Positions 8,365 through 15,177 of a stretch of DNA of 30,718 bases are shown piece after piece; within the stretch, counting starts at the first letter, position 1; every line of letters starts with the position of its first letter. The position numbers and the translations under genes were made by a program. The stretch is from Acidimicrobiales bacterium. Lineage in GTDB: Bacteria; Actinomycetota; Acidimicrobiia; Acidimicrobiales; JABEUL01. The stretch is from positions 1 to 30,718 of the forward strand of contig JABEUL010000304.1 of the NCBI GenBank assembly GCA_013044465.1, read 5' to 3'. Below the pieces are notes generated by a model. The model had not been told where the DNA came from. It saw nothing but the letters and a program-made list of their open reading frames with translations, and did not search any database.

Positions 8365-9110
8365 GCTCCCTTAGGCAGTGGCGGTCGCATGTCTGTCAAC
8401 TGAGCGCCTTCATCGATTTGGCGAATCTGCCCATCAGAGTCAGGGAGCCACCACTCCTTACGTATGTTTCCGTGAAATCTTCGTCCACCAACTTCTATAG
8501 CGCAGGAGCGCCTAACAAGCCTTCTCTGCAAAGTATCGTATTTTGTTTGACTTAAATCATTGCTAGTGAGTCCCTCCCACCTACTCTTAGTTATTGCTAT
8601 TGAATAATCAGCTGAAAAAGAATCAAAAGAAGTTGTTCTCTTAGCTTTTGGTAGATTCACAGCTATTAGGAGGGATTTATATTTTCTGGTGCGAGCAGCG
8701 AGGATCCTTGAATTTCTTGTTTGTTTGAGAAGATCTGCATTTATGAATACGGCATCAAATCCAGATAGAAGCGAAGCGATTACCTGAGGTCCATTTCCAT
8801 TGCGGTCTAGATGTTGGACTATTGCGAGCCTGTTAAATAAGACGCCAATATCTTTGGCACTAGCCAGAGAAAAATCATTTAGCCCCGCTACTGCGCACCA
8901 TGCGCCATTACTTTGTAGCGCTGCCATTAAACCAAATGAGAGTGTTGTCACACCCGGAGAGAGACAGGGAAATGAGGAAGTAATAGAGATAGTGCTCGAA
9001 AAAGGAATCCCTCCAGGAAATAGTTCATCATAAGGAGTGGAAAGTGGGATTCCAGGAGGTGAAAGTACTGCACTTTTAACTTGAGAGGGATCTGGAGAGA
9101 GGAAAACCAC
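8361..9110 (-). CDS. imuA': ImuA', RecA-like SOS mutasome protein
   Basis: 249 residues from a GTG at 9110. The frame is open to 9179, but the longer version would include the LexA box and the -10 hexamer as codons. GTG lies exactly 6 nt after TATAAT, so a leaderless start is preferred. The protein has the family pattern PYDELFPGGIPFSSTISITS, then a degenerate nucleotide-binding loop and WCAVAGLNDFSLASAKDIGV, as in mycobacterial ImuA' (Rv3395c type). It works with ImuB and DnaE2 in damage-induced mutagenesis. The stop overlaps the imuB start (ATGA), so the operon is translationally coupled. Confidence 0.85.
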   Translation of the reverse strand: MVFLSPDPSQVKSAVLSPPGIPLSTPYDELFPGGIPFSSTISITSSFPCLSPGVTTLSFGLMAALQSNGAWCAVAGLNDFSLASAKDIGVLFNRLAIVQHLDRNGNGPQVIASLLSGFDAVFINADLLKQTRNSRILAARTRKYKSLLIAVNLPKAKRTTSFDSFSADYSIAITKSRWEGLTSNDLSQTKYDTLQRRLVRRSCAIEVGGRRFHGNIRKEWWLPDSDGQIRQIDEGAQLTDMRPPLPKGA

Positions 9111-9116
9111 AACGTA

Positions 9117-9145
9117 ATTATAGCGAACGTATGTTCGATTGTCTA
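9117..9145 (-). promoter_or_regulatory. SOS promoter with LexA box in the spacer, leaderless
   Basis: On the minus strand TAGACA (9145-9140), a 17-nt spacer and a perfect TATAAT (9122-9117) are followed by 6 nt and the GTG of imuA'. The palindrome CGAACGTATGTTCG (9124-9137) fills the spacer and matches the Gram-positive LexA consensus CGAAC-N4-GTTCG on both arms. LexA bound there would block RNA polymerase, giving DNA-damage induction of imuA'-imuB-dnaE2. Confidence 0.9.
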
Positions 9146-9238
9146 CCGGATTATTTGCCTCTGGGATCGCCTCAGACAAAGGAGTAATTAACCTGTAAAT
9201 TCCCTGTATGCATGCAAGTTTTGGTCATCTATAGGGGT

Positions 9239-9271
9239 AAAATGCCAAAAGAATGCATCTTTAGGCATTTT
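9239..9271. promoter_or_regulatory. Long hairpin in the leader of the MFS gene
   Basis: AAAATGCCAAAAGA pairs with TCTTTAGGCATTTT with one A-A mismatch around the 5-nt loop ATGCA. The 3' arm runs into TTTTT, so it resembles an intrinsic terminator on the plus strand, yet it lies 18 nt before the MFS start codon. It may be an attenuator or a protein-binding site between the divergent imuA' and MFS genes. A second ATGCAT-containing repeat lies at about 9208-9216. Confidence 0.6.
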
Positions 9272-9289
9272 TAACTAAGGTATTTCGGT

Positions 9290-10465
9290 ATGCAATCCAG
9301 GTCAAGAAGATGGACATTTGTAACGATCTATGGGCTGGTTTGTGCGTCCAACCAGATGCTCTGGCTCACTTTTGCCCCAATGACCACGACAGCTGCGAAT
9401 CATTACCATGTAAGTGTTTCAGACATCGGCTGGCTCTCGGAAATTTTCCCACTCGCCTACTTTCTCCTTGCCATCCCATTTGGCCACGCCTTAGACAAAA
9501 ACTTTAAAGTCTCACTATCTGGAGGTGCCGCACTTAACGCAATTGGGGCAATAGTTAGAACATTATCTGGGTCGTTCGCAATAATACTTGTGGGCCAAAT
9601 ACTCATTGCAATATCCCAACCTCTGCTATTAAATGCCATTACCCGTGTAGCAGGAGAGTATCTAGATGAAAAAGATCGGCCTAACGGTCTCGCACTTGGG
9701 TCAGCGTCACTATTTCTGGGGATGCTTTTTTCTTTGATATTAGGGTCTGCATTTAGCATTGCAGATATAGCTAACTTGATTCGAGGTGAGGCTTTGGTGG
9801 CTACCGTTCTTGTAGTTGCACTGGTACTTGCTGTCAAATATATCGATCCCCTTGTAGAGCAGTTGCCTATAGAAGATGGTTCCGGGGCGAGAAGACTACT
9901 TCAGAGTGGTCCATTTTTGGCTTTACTTGGTCTGGCTGCTATTGGGTTTGGAGCTTTCATAGCAATCACTACCTGGCTGCAGTCCATTCTCGCCGATAGG
10001 GGAGTAAGTGCCAACAGCGCAGGTCTGTTACTTGTTGTCATGGTTGTATCTGGAACAGTTGGTGCAGGCATAATCCCAAGCATTGTAGCAAAGAGAAAAC
10101 TAGAGCGAATCCAGTTATATATCACAACTACTGTCACAACTGCTCTTTGTATAATTGTGGCTTTTGTCTCGAACTATTCGATAACAATGGTGGCCATGGC
10201 TATTGGTGGTTTTCTACTAATTGGTGCTCTGCCGACACTGCTTGATACTGCGGATCGGACAAGTAGTGGATCATCCGGTATTGCAACCGGACTTGTTTGG
10301 TTGGCAGGAAATGGTGGAGGGCTTGTAATTGCTTTAGTTGTCCAGCAGCTCGTTAAATCGCCTTTAGCTTCGTTTTTATTTTTGGCAGCTATGACATTAG
10401 TGGCAGCATTTTTGGTGCCGATGCTTCCAATAGGGAGATTAAGGTCGGAAGCTGTTTCCGTGTGA
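9290..10465 (+). CDS. MFS transporter, FLVCR-like
   Basis: 391 residues with about 12 hydrophobic segments and short Arg-rich loops. The N-terminus (NQMLWLTFAPMTTTAANHYH, then VSDIGWLSEIFPLAYFLLAIP) resembles the FLVCR/DIRC2 branch of the major facilitator superfamily, whose members move haem or small organic molecules. A cationic loop after the sixth segment (IDPLVEQLPIEDGSGARR) separates the two halves. The substrate cannot be read from sequence. A hairpin lies just upstream of the ATG. The stop is TGA. It stands alone; the 705-bp region after it has no confident conventional gene before the small operon starting at 10909. Confidence 0.8.
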   Translation: MQSRSRRWTFVTIYGLVCASNQMLWLTFAPMTTTAANHYHVSVSDIGWLSEIFPLAYFLLAIPFGHALDKNFKVSLSGGAALNAIGAIVRTLSGSFAIILVGQILIAISQPLLLNAITRVAGEYLDEKDRPNGLALGSASLFLGMLFSLILGSAFSIADIANLIRGEALVATVLVVALVLAVKYIDPLVEQLPIEDGSGARRLLQSGPFLALLGLAAIGFGAFIAITTWLQSILADRGVSANSAGLLLVVMVVSGTVGAGIIPSIVAKRKLERIQLYITTTVTTALCIIVAFVSNYSITMVAMAIGGFLLIGALPTLLDTADRTSSGSSGIATGLVWLAGNGGGLVIALVVQQLVKSPLASFLFLAAMTLVAAFLVPMLPIGRLRSEAVSV

Positions 10466-10666
10466 GAGCAACCAATCCAATTATCTTAGGCCGTATTCAA
10501 ATTAGAGTACGCCCTATTAAGTCAACATTGATAGCAACAGAATCCCACCAAATCAAACTGTCACAAAATTAATCAGGCTCAATAAGTTAAGCGTTTTCAA
10601 CCTAAATTCTCCAAGAAACAAGAAGTCAAGGACGCAGCTTTATATAACGTGTGCCTGAGCCTTTTA

Positions 10667-10882
10667 CAATTAACAGCAGTTAGCCTGAAGAAGCTGTTAA
10701 TTGAACGCTATTGCTCAGCTGATGCAGATAGCTTAGTGTTTGGCATTCAAAGTATCACTATGTTCGGATGGGATTTGTCTCAGTGGGCTTTAAAAGCCAG
10801 TTTAAAGGTTTTACTCTCAATAAACCTGACAGATATTTGAGAGGGATTAATTTATTCTAACGTTATTTGCGATGGGTTAGAA
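10667..10882. repeat. Hairpin-dense non-coding stretch
   Basis: Within the gene-free 10466-10908 interval are several perfect inverted repeats: CAATTAACAGC (10667-10677) with GCTGTTAATTG (10693-10703); GGCTTT/AAAGCC near 10787-10799; CTCTCAA/TTGAGAG near 10814-10843; and TTCTAAC (10855-10861) with GTTAGAA (10876-10882). No family of structured RNA was recognised. It may be a non-coding RNA, operators or remnants of an element end. The rest of the interval shows nothing else. Confidence 0.4.
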
Positions 10883-10908
10883 AGAGTGTAGCGAGTCTCG
10901 GCGTGGTA

Positions 10909-10936
10909 TTGATAAATCGGCCAGCTTTAATATAGG
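10909..10936 (+). promoter_or_regulatory. Promoter candidate of the HNH operon
   Basis: TTGATA (10909-10914), a 16-nt spacer and TATAGG (10931-10936). The predicted RNA would start near 10943, immediately before the 12-bp hairpin at 10947-10989. Confidence 0.45.
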
Positions 10937-10946
10937 TGGTGACCAT

Positions 10947-10989
10947 CTGCAAATTAATCGAGAGGTAAAATCGCACAATTAATTTGCAG
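10947..10989 (+). promoter_or_regulatory. 5'-UTR hairpin overlapping a Shine-Dalgarno
   Basis: CTGCAAATTAAT (10947-10958) and ATTAATTTGCAG (10978-10989) pair perfectly over 12 bp around a 19-nt loop. The 3' arm ends inside GCAGGAG (10986-10992), the ribosome-binding sequence for the GTG at 11002, so the folded RNA should partly hide it. This geometry is typical of RNA thermometers, riboswitch expression platforms or protein-bound leaders. It matches no riboswitch class I know. Confidence 0.5.
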
Positions 10990-11001
10990 GAGTATTCTCA
11001 A

Positions 11002-11153
11002 GTGACTGAAGATCCTGAGGTTTCACATTTAAACTGAACTGGCTTAGCAGAATGCCTTTTCCAGGACCCTGGCCGCAAAGCGTCATAAATGACCCATGGA
11101 TTGGAGGGAAGAACCATAAATATTTTCATTTTACGCAGCCGATCCAGGATTAA
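11002..11153 (+). CDS. Small ORF needing a -1 frameshift (about 50 aa)
   Basis: AGGAG (10988-10992) lies 9 nt before a GTG at 11002. The zero frame reads only VTEDPEVSHLN and stops at TGA 11035. The -1 frame is open from 11019 to TAA 11151. The last nucleotides before the stop are T-TTA-AAC (11028-11034), an in-phase UUUAAAC slippery heptamer. Slippage would give a protein of about 50 residues ending NHKYFHFTQPIQD, rich in Pro, Trp and aromatic residues. No homologue is recognised. Alternatives are an indel in a former gene, an 11-aa leader peptide, or a 33-aa ORF starting at ATG 11052. It ends 18 nt before the HNH ORF. Confidence 0.35.
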
Positions 11154-11171
11154 TATAATGTAGAAAATATA

Positions 11172-11980
11172 ATGATTACTTTTGTCGGGATTGGATTTCT
11201 ATTTTTAGCCTCCTGTTTATGTACAGGTTTATTTTTAACTTTTTACTTAGTCAATAAACAAAGCCACGCACTTAAGGCTCTTGCTCAACTGAATTTTGTA
11301 TATAAACCTTGGATTCCAAATGTTAAACCTTTTTTGCAAACAATTCCAACTACGGTTGATTCAAAGGCAAAATTTGATTGGTTCAATTTCCAGCCTTTAG
11401 CCGATGACTATTTTTTAAACCACCAACAAGAGCTATTCAATTTATTGATTTTGTAAAAAAAGTACATCAGAAATTTTCTGAATATTGCAGCAGTTATAAC
11501 TATATTTGGAATACGTCGCTCGGCTATACAATGTCGGCAACTATGCCTCAAAATTGGTTTAATTATATTGAGCATAAACTGTTTCAAAATAATAAGCTAG
11601 GTCAACCAAATCCTTCAATGAGGATCAAATTCGTTGTAACATACACCAGTCCGATGGGACGAAACTCATACTCAAGATGTCTTGTTTTATCAGGTGTGGA
11701 TGAAATTAGCCAAACTATTGTTAATATGAATCAACGCATTCAGAAAAAGTCAGCTGAAGCCTTTCAACGCGAGCGCGAGCGAAGTAAGATGAGTCTCGAC
11801 GTGCGCCATAGGGTTTTGGAACGGGATGGCCGCGGGTGTAAATATTGTGGAAGAGGCTCCGACGTAGTAACCTTGCACGTCGATCACATTAGACCAATAA
11901 GTAAGGGTGGTAGGACGGAATTGAATAATCTTCAAACACTCTGCGCAGACTGCAACTTAGGGAAAAGCAATAAATGGTAG
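11172..11980 (+). CDS. Membrane-anchored HNH endonuclease, requires -1 frameshift
   Basis: The zero frame (11172-11456, 94 aa) begins with a strong membrane helix (residues 2-26). The -1 frame stays open from 11408 to the stop at 11980 and carries a complete HNH nuclease. Joined at T-TTA or TTA-AAC (11411-11420) the product is 269 residues: membrane anchor, linker, a conserved-looking YTSPMGRNSYSR region, then the HNH domain (about 208-269) with zinc pairs CKYC and CADC, catalytic HVDH (His236, Asp238, His239) and NNLQTLC. HNH enzymes of this type cut DNA. The region before ATG 11531 in the -1 frame is protein-like and has no start with a Shine-Dalgarno, so the halves belong together. It may be programmed frameshifting or a lost T. 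Confidence 0.72.
11411..11420 (+). promoter_or_regulatory. Candidate -1 ribosomal frameshift site in the HNH gene
   Basis: TTTTTTAAAC contains two overlapping X-XXY-YYZ heptamers in the correct zero-frame phase, U-UUU-UUA (11411-11417) and U-UUA-AAC (11414-11420). A -1 slip enters the HNH frame. No strong pseudoknot is obvious 5-9 nt downstream. The nearest hairpin, TCAGAAA/TTTCTGA, is about 50 nt away, which weakens the case for efficient programmed shifting. Confidence 0.4.
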
Positions 11981-12153
11981 GTGAGCTTGATGACGTTAAT
12001 TTTCAAGAAATGCATCGCTCAAACCTTTCTTCAGAAAAGTTCCAGAACTTACTTGAAACAGCTGTTTTTAAAGTGGTAGAGGCACATATGGATCGTTACG
12101 GGCTCACAAATCTCAGGCATCAACATCCAGAGATAACAAAACCAACCACCTAA
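11974..12153 (+). CDS. 59-aa ORF overlapping the HNH stop
   Basis: The ATG at 11974 overlaps the HNH stop as ATGGTAG, with AGGG about 10 nt upstream, the usual geometry for termination-reinitiation coupling. The product is 59 residues, mildly acidic, with two predicted amphipathic helices (SSEKFQNLLETAVFKVVEAHM) and a His-rich tail. I recognise no family. A small protein made in step with a nuclease could be an immunity or accessory protein; this is inference only. It could also be a chance ORF. Confidence 0.5.
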   Translation: MVGELDDVNFQEMHRSNLSSEKFQNLLETAVFKVVEAHMDRYGLTNLRHQHPEITKPTT

Positions 12154-12251
12154 CCTGTCTCAGGCGCGGCGACGTATGGCATGTATAATTCCAGTACTGC
12201 AGAGTGTGCCAGGATTAATACTGCATCTACTTCCTTAACCCATTTCCACAT
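12150..12251 (-). CDS. 33-aa hypothetical ORF
   Basis: ATG at 12251 has a strong Shine-Dalgarno (GGAGG, about 8 nt upstream) and reads a hydrophobic-rich peptide (VKEVDAVLILAHSAVLELYM). It runs tail-to-tail with the 59-aa ORF. Just upstream, another minus-strand frame reads SRNASKDIHRALEMGVAEE, also protein-like, so this may be a decayed gene. The rest of 12154-12440 shows nothing identifiable. Confidence 0.25.
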   Translation of the reverse strand: MWKWVKEVDAVLILAHSAVLELYMPYVAAPETG

Positions 12252-12440
12252 CCGTTATTTCCTCCGCCACTCCCATTTCCAACGCTCGGTGAATATCTTT
12301 TGAAGCATTACGTGACAAGGTACTTATCAAGATTGCAATGTACGTATCATCGCACGAATAGAGAAAATATGTACGCTATAGCCTAATTAGATTGAGGATT
12401 GTTTTAGAGGCCTGAACTTGTTGGTTGGAAAGAGGTCTTT

Positions 12441-13577
12441 TTAGCATGCAAGCGAAGTTGAAGATGCGAGATCCTTGTTCCAAAGCTCTAAAGTACTTAG
12501 CGGAATTGAGCCAAATCCTTTGTAGTTTAAAGCAGGAGGCCAAAGTTCCACTGAGGTTGCGTGGTGGGATATTGCAATTTCGATACTTTGACAGTCAGCT
12601 CCTGAATTTGGTCCAATTGTTTGAAAATAGACATTGAATGAGTTCGGATTGCCACTCCACATGGAATTAATCTCGGCATATAGTACTCCTTCTGAGCCAG
12701 TAGTTGCGGTGTCGCTCAGACCGTGATTCCCTACAATGCACAAGGGACCGCCATTTGACTTTGATTTGGCGCACATTTCCAATATCTGATTAGTTACTGA
12801 TTCTTCAACAACAGGCTTATTGTTTACAAGTGTTCTAAAAGGGTTGAAGGGAAAGTCAATTGGGGTTTTGACCCAGCCTGAGTAATCAGAAAATACTCCC
12901 TCAAGACAGCTCTGTTGTGCCTGAGGAGTCCAACCCGCACTATCTAAAATGGGGATATTATAAGTATCTAACCCAACAATAAATGGCTCACCGGTTAATG
13001 TCGCGCACGAAGTTACAGCTACTGCTCGGACAAGTGAGTTTGAATCGTACCGGGATGCCAGAGCGTGTTGGAACTGCGACCATACCTGCCTATAAGAGGT
13101 ACTCCACCATCTGCCATAGGTCAAAGAAGTATTTTTGGAAGTAAGTATAATGGGCGAACCTCCTAGCTGCTTTGCCCAATTGGGTGCAGTTTTCCCTGCA
13201 AAAATCCGTAACTTGACACCAAGTTGATTGCTTGGGTGTTCTGCATTGAAACTTTCGACAGCTCTAAGTGAAGAATCTAGGTCGTTCCAAGCATAAGTAC
13301 CACTGCTTGGTTCAAGTTGCGCCCACGTCTCATTTACCACAATGCCACTAAAGGCTGGGTAGTCACTGCCGAGTTCAGCTAAATTAACTGTTGGGAAGCT
13401 TACGCCTTTGGCATAGGAAAGCTGTGACCCCATGTCCACAAGTCCTAAGAGCATGGGTTTTTGAAAAGAACTCCCAGGAGCAGCAGTAGTTGAACTCGTT
13501 TGAGTAGATGCACTGCAGGCTTGGCACGCTATTGCAAAGAGAACTGCGATAGGGAGAAATGTCTTGTAGTTAATCAT
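12441..13577 (-). CDS. Secreted or lipid-anchored glycosidase-fold (TIM-barrel) protein
   Basis: 378 residues. The signal peptide is hydrophobic to residue 20 (FLPIAVLFAIACQAC), where a Cys suggests a lipoprotein, although the lipobox is imperfect (Ala at -3). A Ser/Thr-rich linker follows. The body has the look of a retaining glycoside hydrolase: GIVVNETWAQLEPSSGTYAW (about 78-97), the strand VKLRIFAG (about 121), AVAVTSCATLTGEP with a candidate acid/base Glu197, and LYAEINSMW with candidate nucleophile Glu302. I associate this pattern with uncharacterised actinobacterial proteins related to GH42/GH5. The substrate is unknown. It is monocistronic, with 129 bp before the next gene. Confidence 0.6.
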   Translation of the reverse strand: MINYKTFLPIAVLFAIACQACSASTQTSSTTAAPGSSFQKPMLLGLVDMGSQLSYAKGVSFPTVNLAELGSDYPAFSGIVVNETWAQLEPSSGTYAWNDLDSSLRAVESFNAEHPSNQLGVKLRIFAGKTAPNWAKQLGGSPIILTSKNTSLTYGRWWSTSYRQVWSQFQHALASRYDSNSLVRAVAVTSCATLTGEPFIVGLDTYNIPILDSAGWTPQAQQSCLEGVFSDYSGWVKTPIDFPFNPFRTLVNNKPVVEESVTNQILEMCAKSKSNGGPLCIVGNHGLSDTATTGSEGVLYAEINSMWSGNPNSFNVYFQTIGPNSGADCQSIEIAISHHATSVELWPPALNYKGFGSIPLSTLELWNKDLASSTSLAC

Positions 13578-13706
13578 AAGATTACTGTAGAAGGAAAATG
13601 TTCGAAAATTATTAACAAATAGTAAGTGTTATCTGATCATAAAGCCAATCAGTCGATATCTGAAAGTTCTGAACTCCTAAAGGACTTTCTGCGTTCTGGT
13701 TGGCCT

Positions 13707-14639
13707 CTATGACGTCCTTTTGGCAAGAGTGTATCTAGAAGTTTTGATGACGCTCATTAAAGATAGCCCAAATGCCATTAATAGTGCTCCTGCTGTTAGT
13801 ACCGTGATTAACGTCCAAGGTGAGCCCGGGTGACCTGCCGGACCACCTGAGAGAAATCCCGGCGCTTTAACTACCATTAAAAAAAGCATTAATAGTGCTG
13901 AAAGCGAAATGGCTGATACAAGGATTGCTCCTAATAGCCCAATTTTGACTTGCAAATTAATAGTTTGAGCTGAGAATTTTATTTGGCGTACTCCTTCAAG
14001 GCAGGATAAGCATCCAGCAATAACTGTCACAGCATAAAGTATTCCCCATGCGAGAAATACTCCGGCGAATAAAGGATTGCCTCCATTTCTCGCAATTGAG
14101 TTCATGTGATGAGCAAAGAGCACCAAGGAAACAGTGGAAAACATGAAGGCTGAAGCGAGTAACAGAAACCAAACGATTCGCCTATTTACTTTGGTCTTGG
14201 AGGGACCCTTTTGCATCTTGAAGTAATAAGGTGCCGATAAAGCTGCTCCGACAAGTATGCACAAAAAACTCACCAGTCCAGAAACTCGGAAGACATCGGA
14301 AGTAATAAGTTCAATAGGCAATTTCGACAACCTTGGCACATTTCTCCAATGCTCGGTCAGCTTGACAAAACTCGAGCAGCCGATTAATGCTAATGCCCAA
14401 GCGATTATCCCTAGCATGGTGCCTGAAAGAGGACCACTACCTGGTGAAAATGCAGAAACAAAGTAGGTATATCTTTGCTTTGCTCCACATAGTGCAAGGG
14501 GAATTAGAAAATTAAGTGAAGGCGGACTTCCTTCCAAGCAATCCTCAATAGTCACCTTTAGCTCACCTCCGTAGCGATCACGCCACTCCCTGGGGTAAAT
14601 TCGCAATAGTTGCTCAATAGATCTATTGGAATTTCTCAA
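13707..14639 (-). CDS. Multi-pass membrane protein encoded with a PadR regulator
   Basis: 310 residues. The cytoplasmic N-terminus, EQLLRIYPREWRDRYGGEL, is the signature of membrane proteins encoded directly after padR in actinomycetes. About seven hydrophobic segments follow, at roughly 73-95, 115-137, 155-177, 190-212, 230-255 and 275-297. The start overlaps the padR stop by 4 nt (ATGA). The biochemical function is unknown. The neighbourhood and shared PadR operators link it to the ABC exporter at 16816-20154. Confidence 0.75.
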   Translation of the reverse strand: MRNSNRSIEQLLRIYPREWRDRYGGELKVTIEDCLEGSPPSLNFLIPLALCGAKQRYTYFVSAFSPGSGPLSGTMLGIIAWALALIGCSSFVKLTEHWRNVPRLSKLPIELITSDVFRVSGLVSFLCILVGAALSAPYYFKMQKGPSKTKVNRRIVWFLLLASAFMFSTVSLVLFAHHMNSIARNGGNPLFAGVFLAWGILYAVTVIAGCLSCLEGVRQIKFSAQTINLQVKIGLLGAILVSAISLSALLMLFLMVVKAPGFLSGGPAGHPGSPWTLITVLTAGALLMAFGLSLMSVIKTSRYTLAKRTS

Positions 14640-15001
14640 AGAACTTTCACCTTTGTATTTAAAACCGGACTGATTTTGTCGTTAATTCCAAGTCTTCTTG
14701 AGCCCACTTCAGCAATCATTTTTAAATTAGTAATTGTGTCCCTTAGAACTTCGATTCCTGTAGCAGTAATTGCATACGGCTGTCTTCTTCCGATGGGATC
14801 TAATGGTTTTATTAGATTTTGTTCCTCAAGCCTTGTAATCGCACCATATAGAGTGCCAGGTCCAAGTCTTACTCCTGAAATTTCCTCAATATCTTTAATG
14901 AGGGCATGTCCGTGTTTGGAACCTGACGAAAGACTAGTGAGGATCAATAAGGTTGGATCACTTTGCCTAGAGAAACCAACTTTGCCAGTCTTGGGTACCA
15001 T
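14636..15001 (-). CDS. PadR-family transcriptional repressor
   Basis: 121 residues. The winged helix spans about 15-100, with the PadR pattern LLILTSLSSGSKHGHALIKDIEE, GVRLGPGTLYGAITRLEEQNLI and RRQPYAITATG. Its C-terminal dimerisation helix is short. The ATG at 15001 is 6 nt after TATAAT, so the mRNA is probably leaderless, although GAAGGA touches the start. Its own promoter carries a 19-bp palindrome that also occurs before the ABC exporter at 20154. The likely role is to repress itself, the membrane protein and the exporter until a drug-like or envelope signal is bound. Confidence 0.92.
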   Translation of the reverse strand: MVPKTGKVGFSRQSDPTLLILTSLSSGSKHGHALIKDIEEISGVRLGPGTLYGAITRLEEQNLIKPLDPIGRRQPYAITATGIEVLRDTITNLKMIAEVGSRRLGINDKISPVLNTKVKVL

Positions 15002-15007
15002 TCCTTC

Positions 15008-15035
15008 ATTATACTACGTAAAACGTAGTAGTCAA
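15008..15035 (-). promoter_or_regulatory. padR promoter with PadR operator
   Basis: TTGACT (15035-15030), a 16-nt spacer and TATAAT (15013-15008), then 6 nt to the ATG. The palindrome TACTACGT-AAA-ACGTAGTA (15012-15030) fills the spacer and touches both hexamers. Confidence 0.85.
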
Positions 15036-15177
15036 TAAATTAAGAAAAATCACTGATCTTTGATTCCCTCTGGCATTTTGATCAATCTCGTAGCCGAGTA
15101 CTAAGGTTATAGTCATTGATTAATTTGATTGACTAAATATCTATTTAATCCTGAACCCATGGAAGGCAGATCTAATA

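Noticed and set aside
10589..10600. Integron attC-like GTTRRRY box (GTTAAGC)
   Set aside because: No matching RYYYAAC partner at the proper distance and no integrase gene.
10649..10840. 63-aa plus-strand ORF
   Set aside because: It starts at GTG without a Shine-Dalgarno, spans the inverted repeats and has no recognisable protein pattern.
11453..11461. A-run slippery sequence in the HNH gene
   Set aside because: A shift there is not needed, because the upstream TTTTTTAAAC already joins the two frames.
10466..12440. Insertion sequence or transposon
   Set aside because: No transposase, no terminal inverted repeats bounding the region and no target-site duplication were found.
12425..12637. 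70-aa plus-strand ORF opposite the glycosidase-like gene
   Set aside because: It overlaps the 3' end of a better supported gene and has no family pattern.
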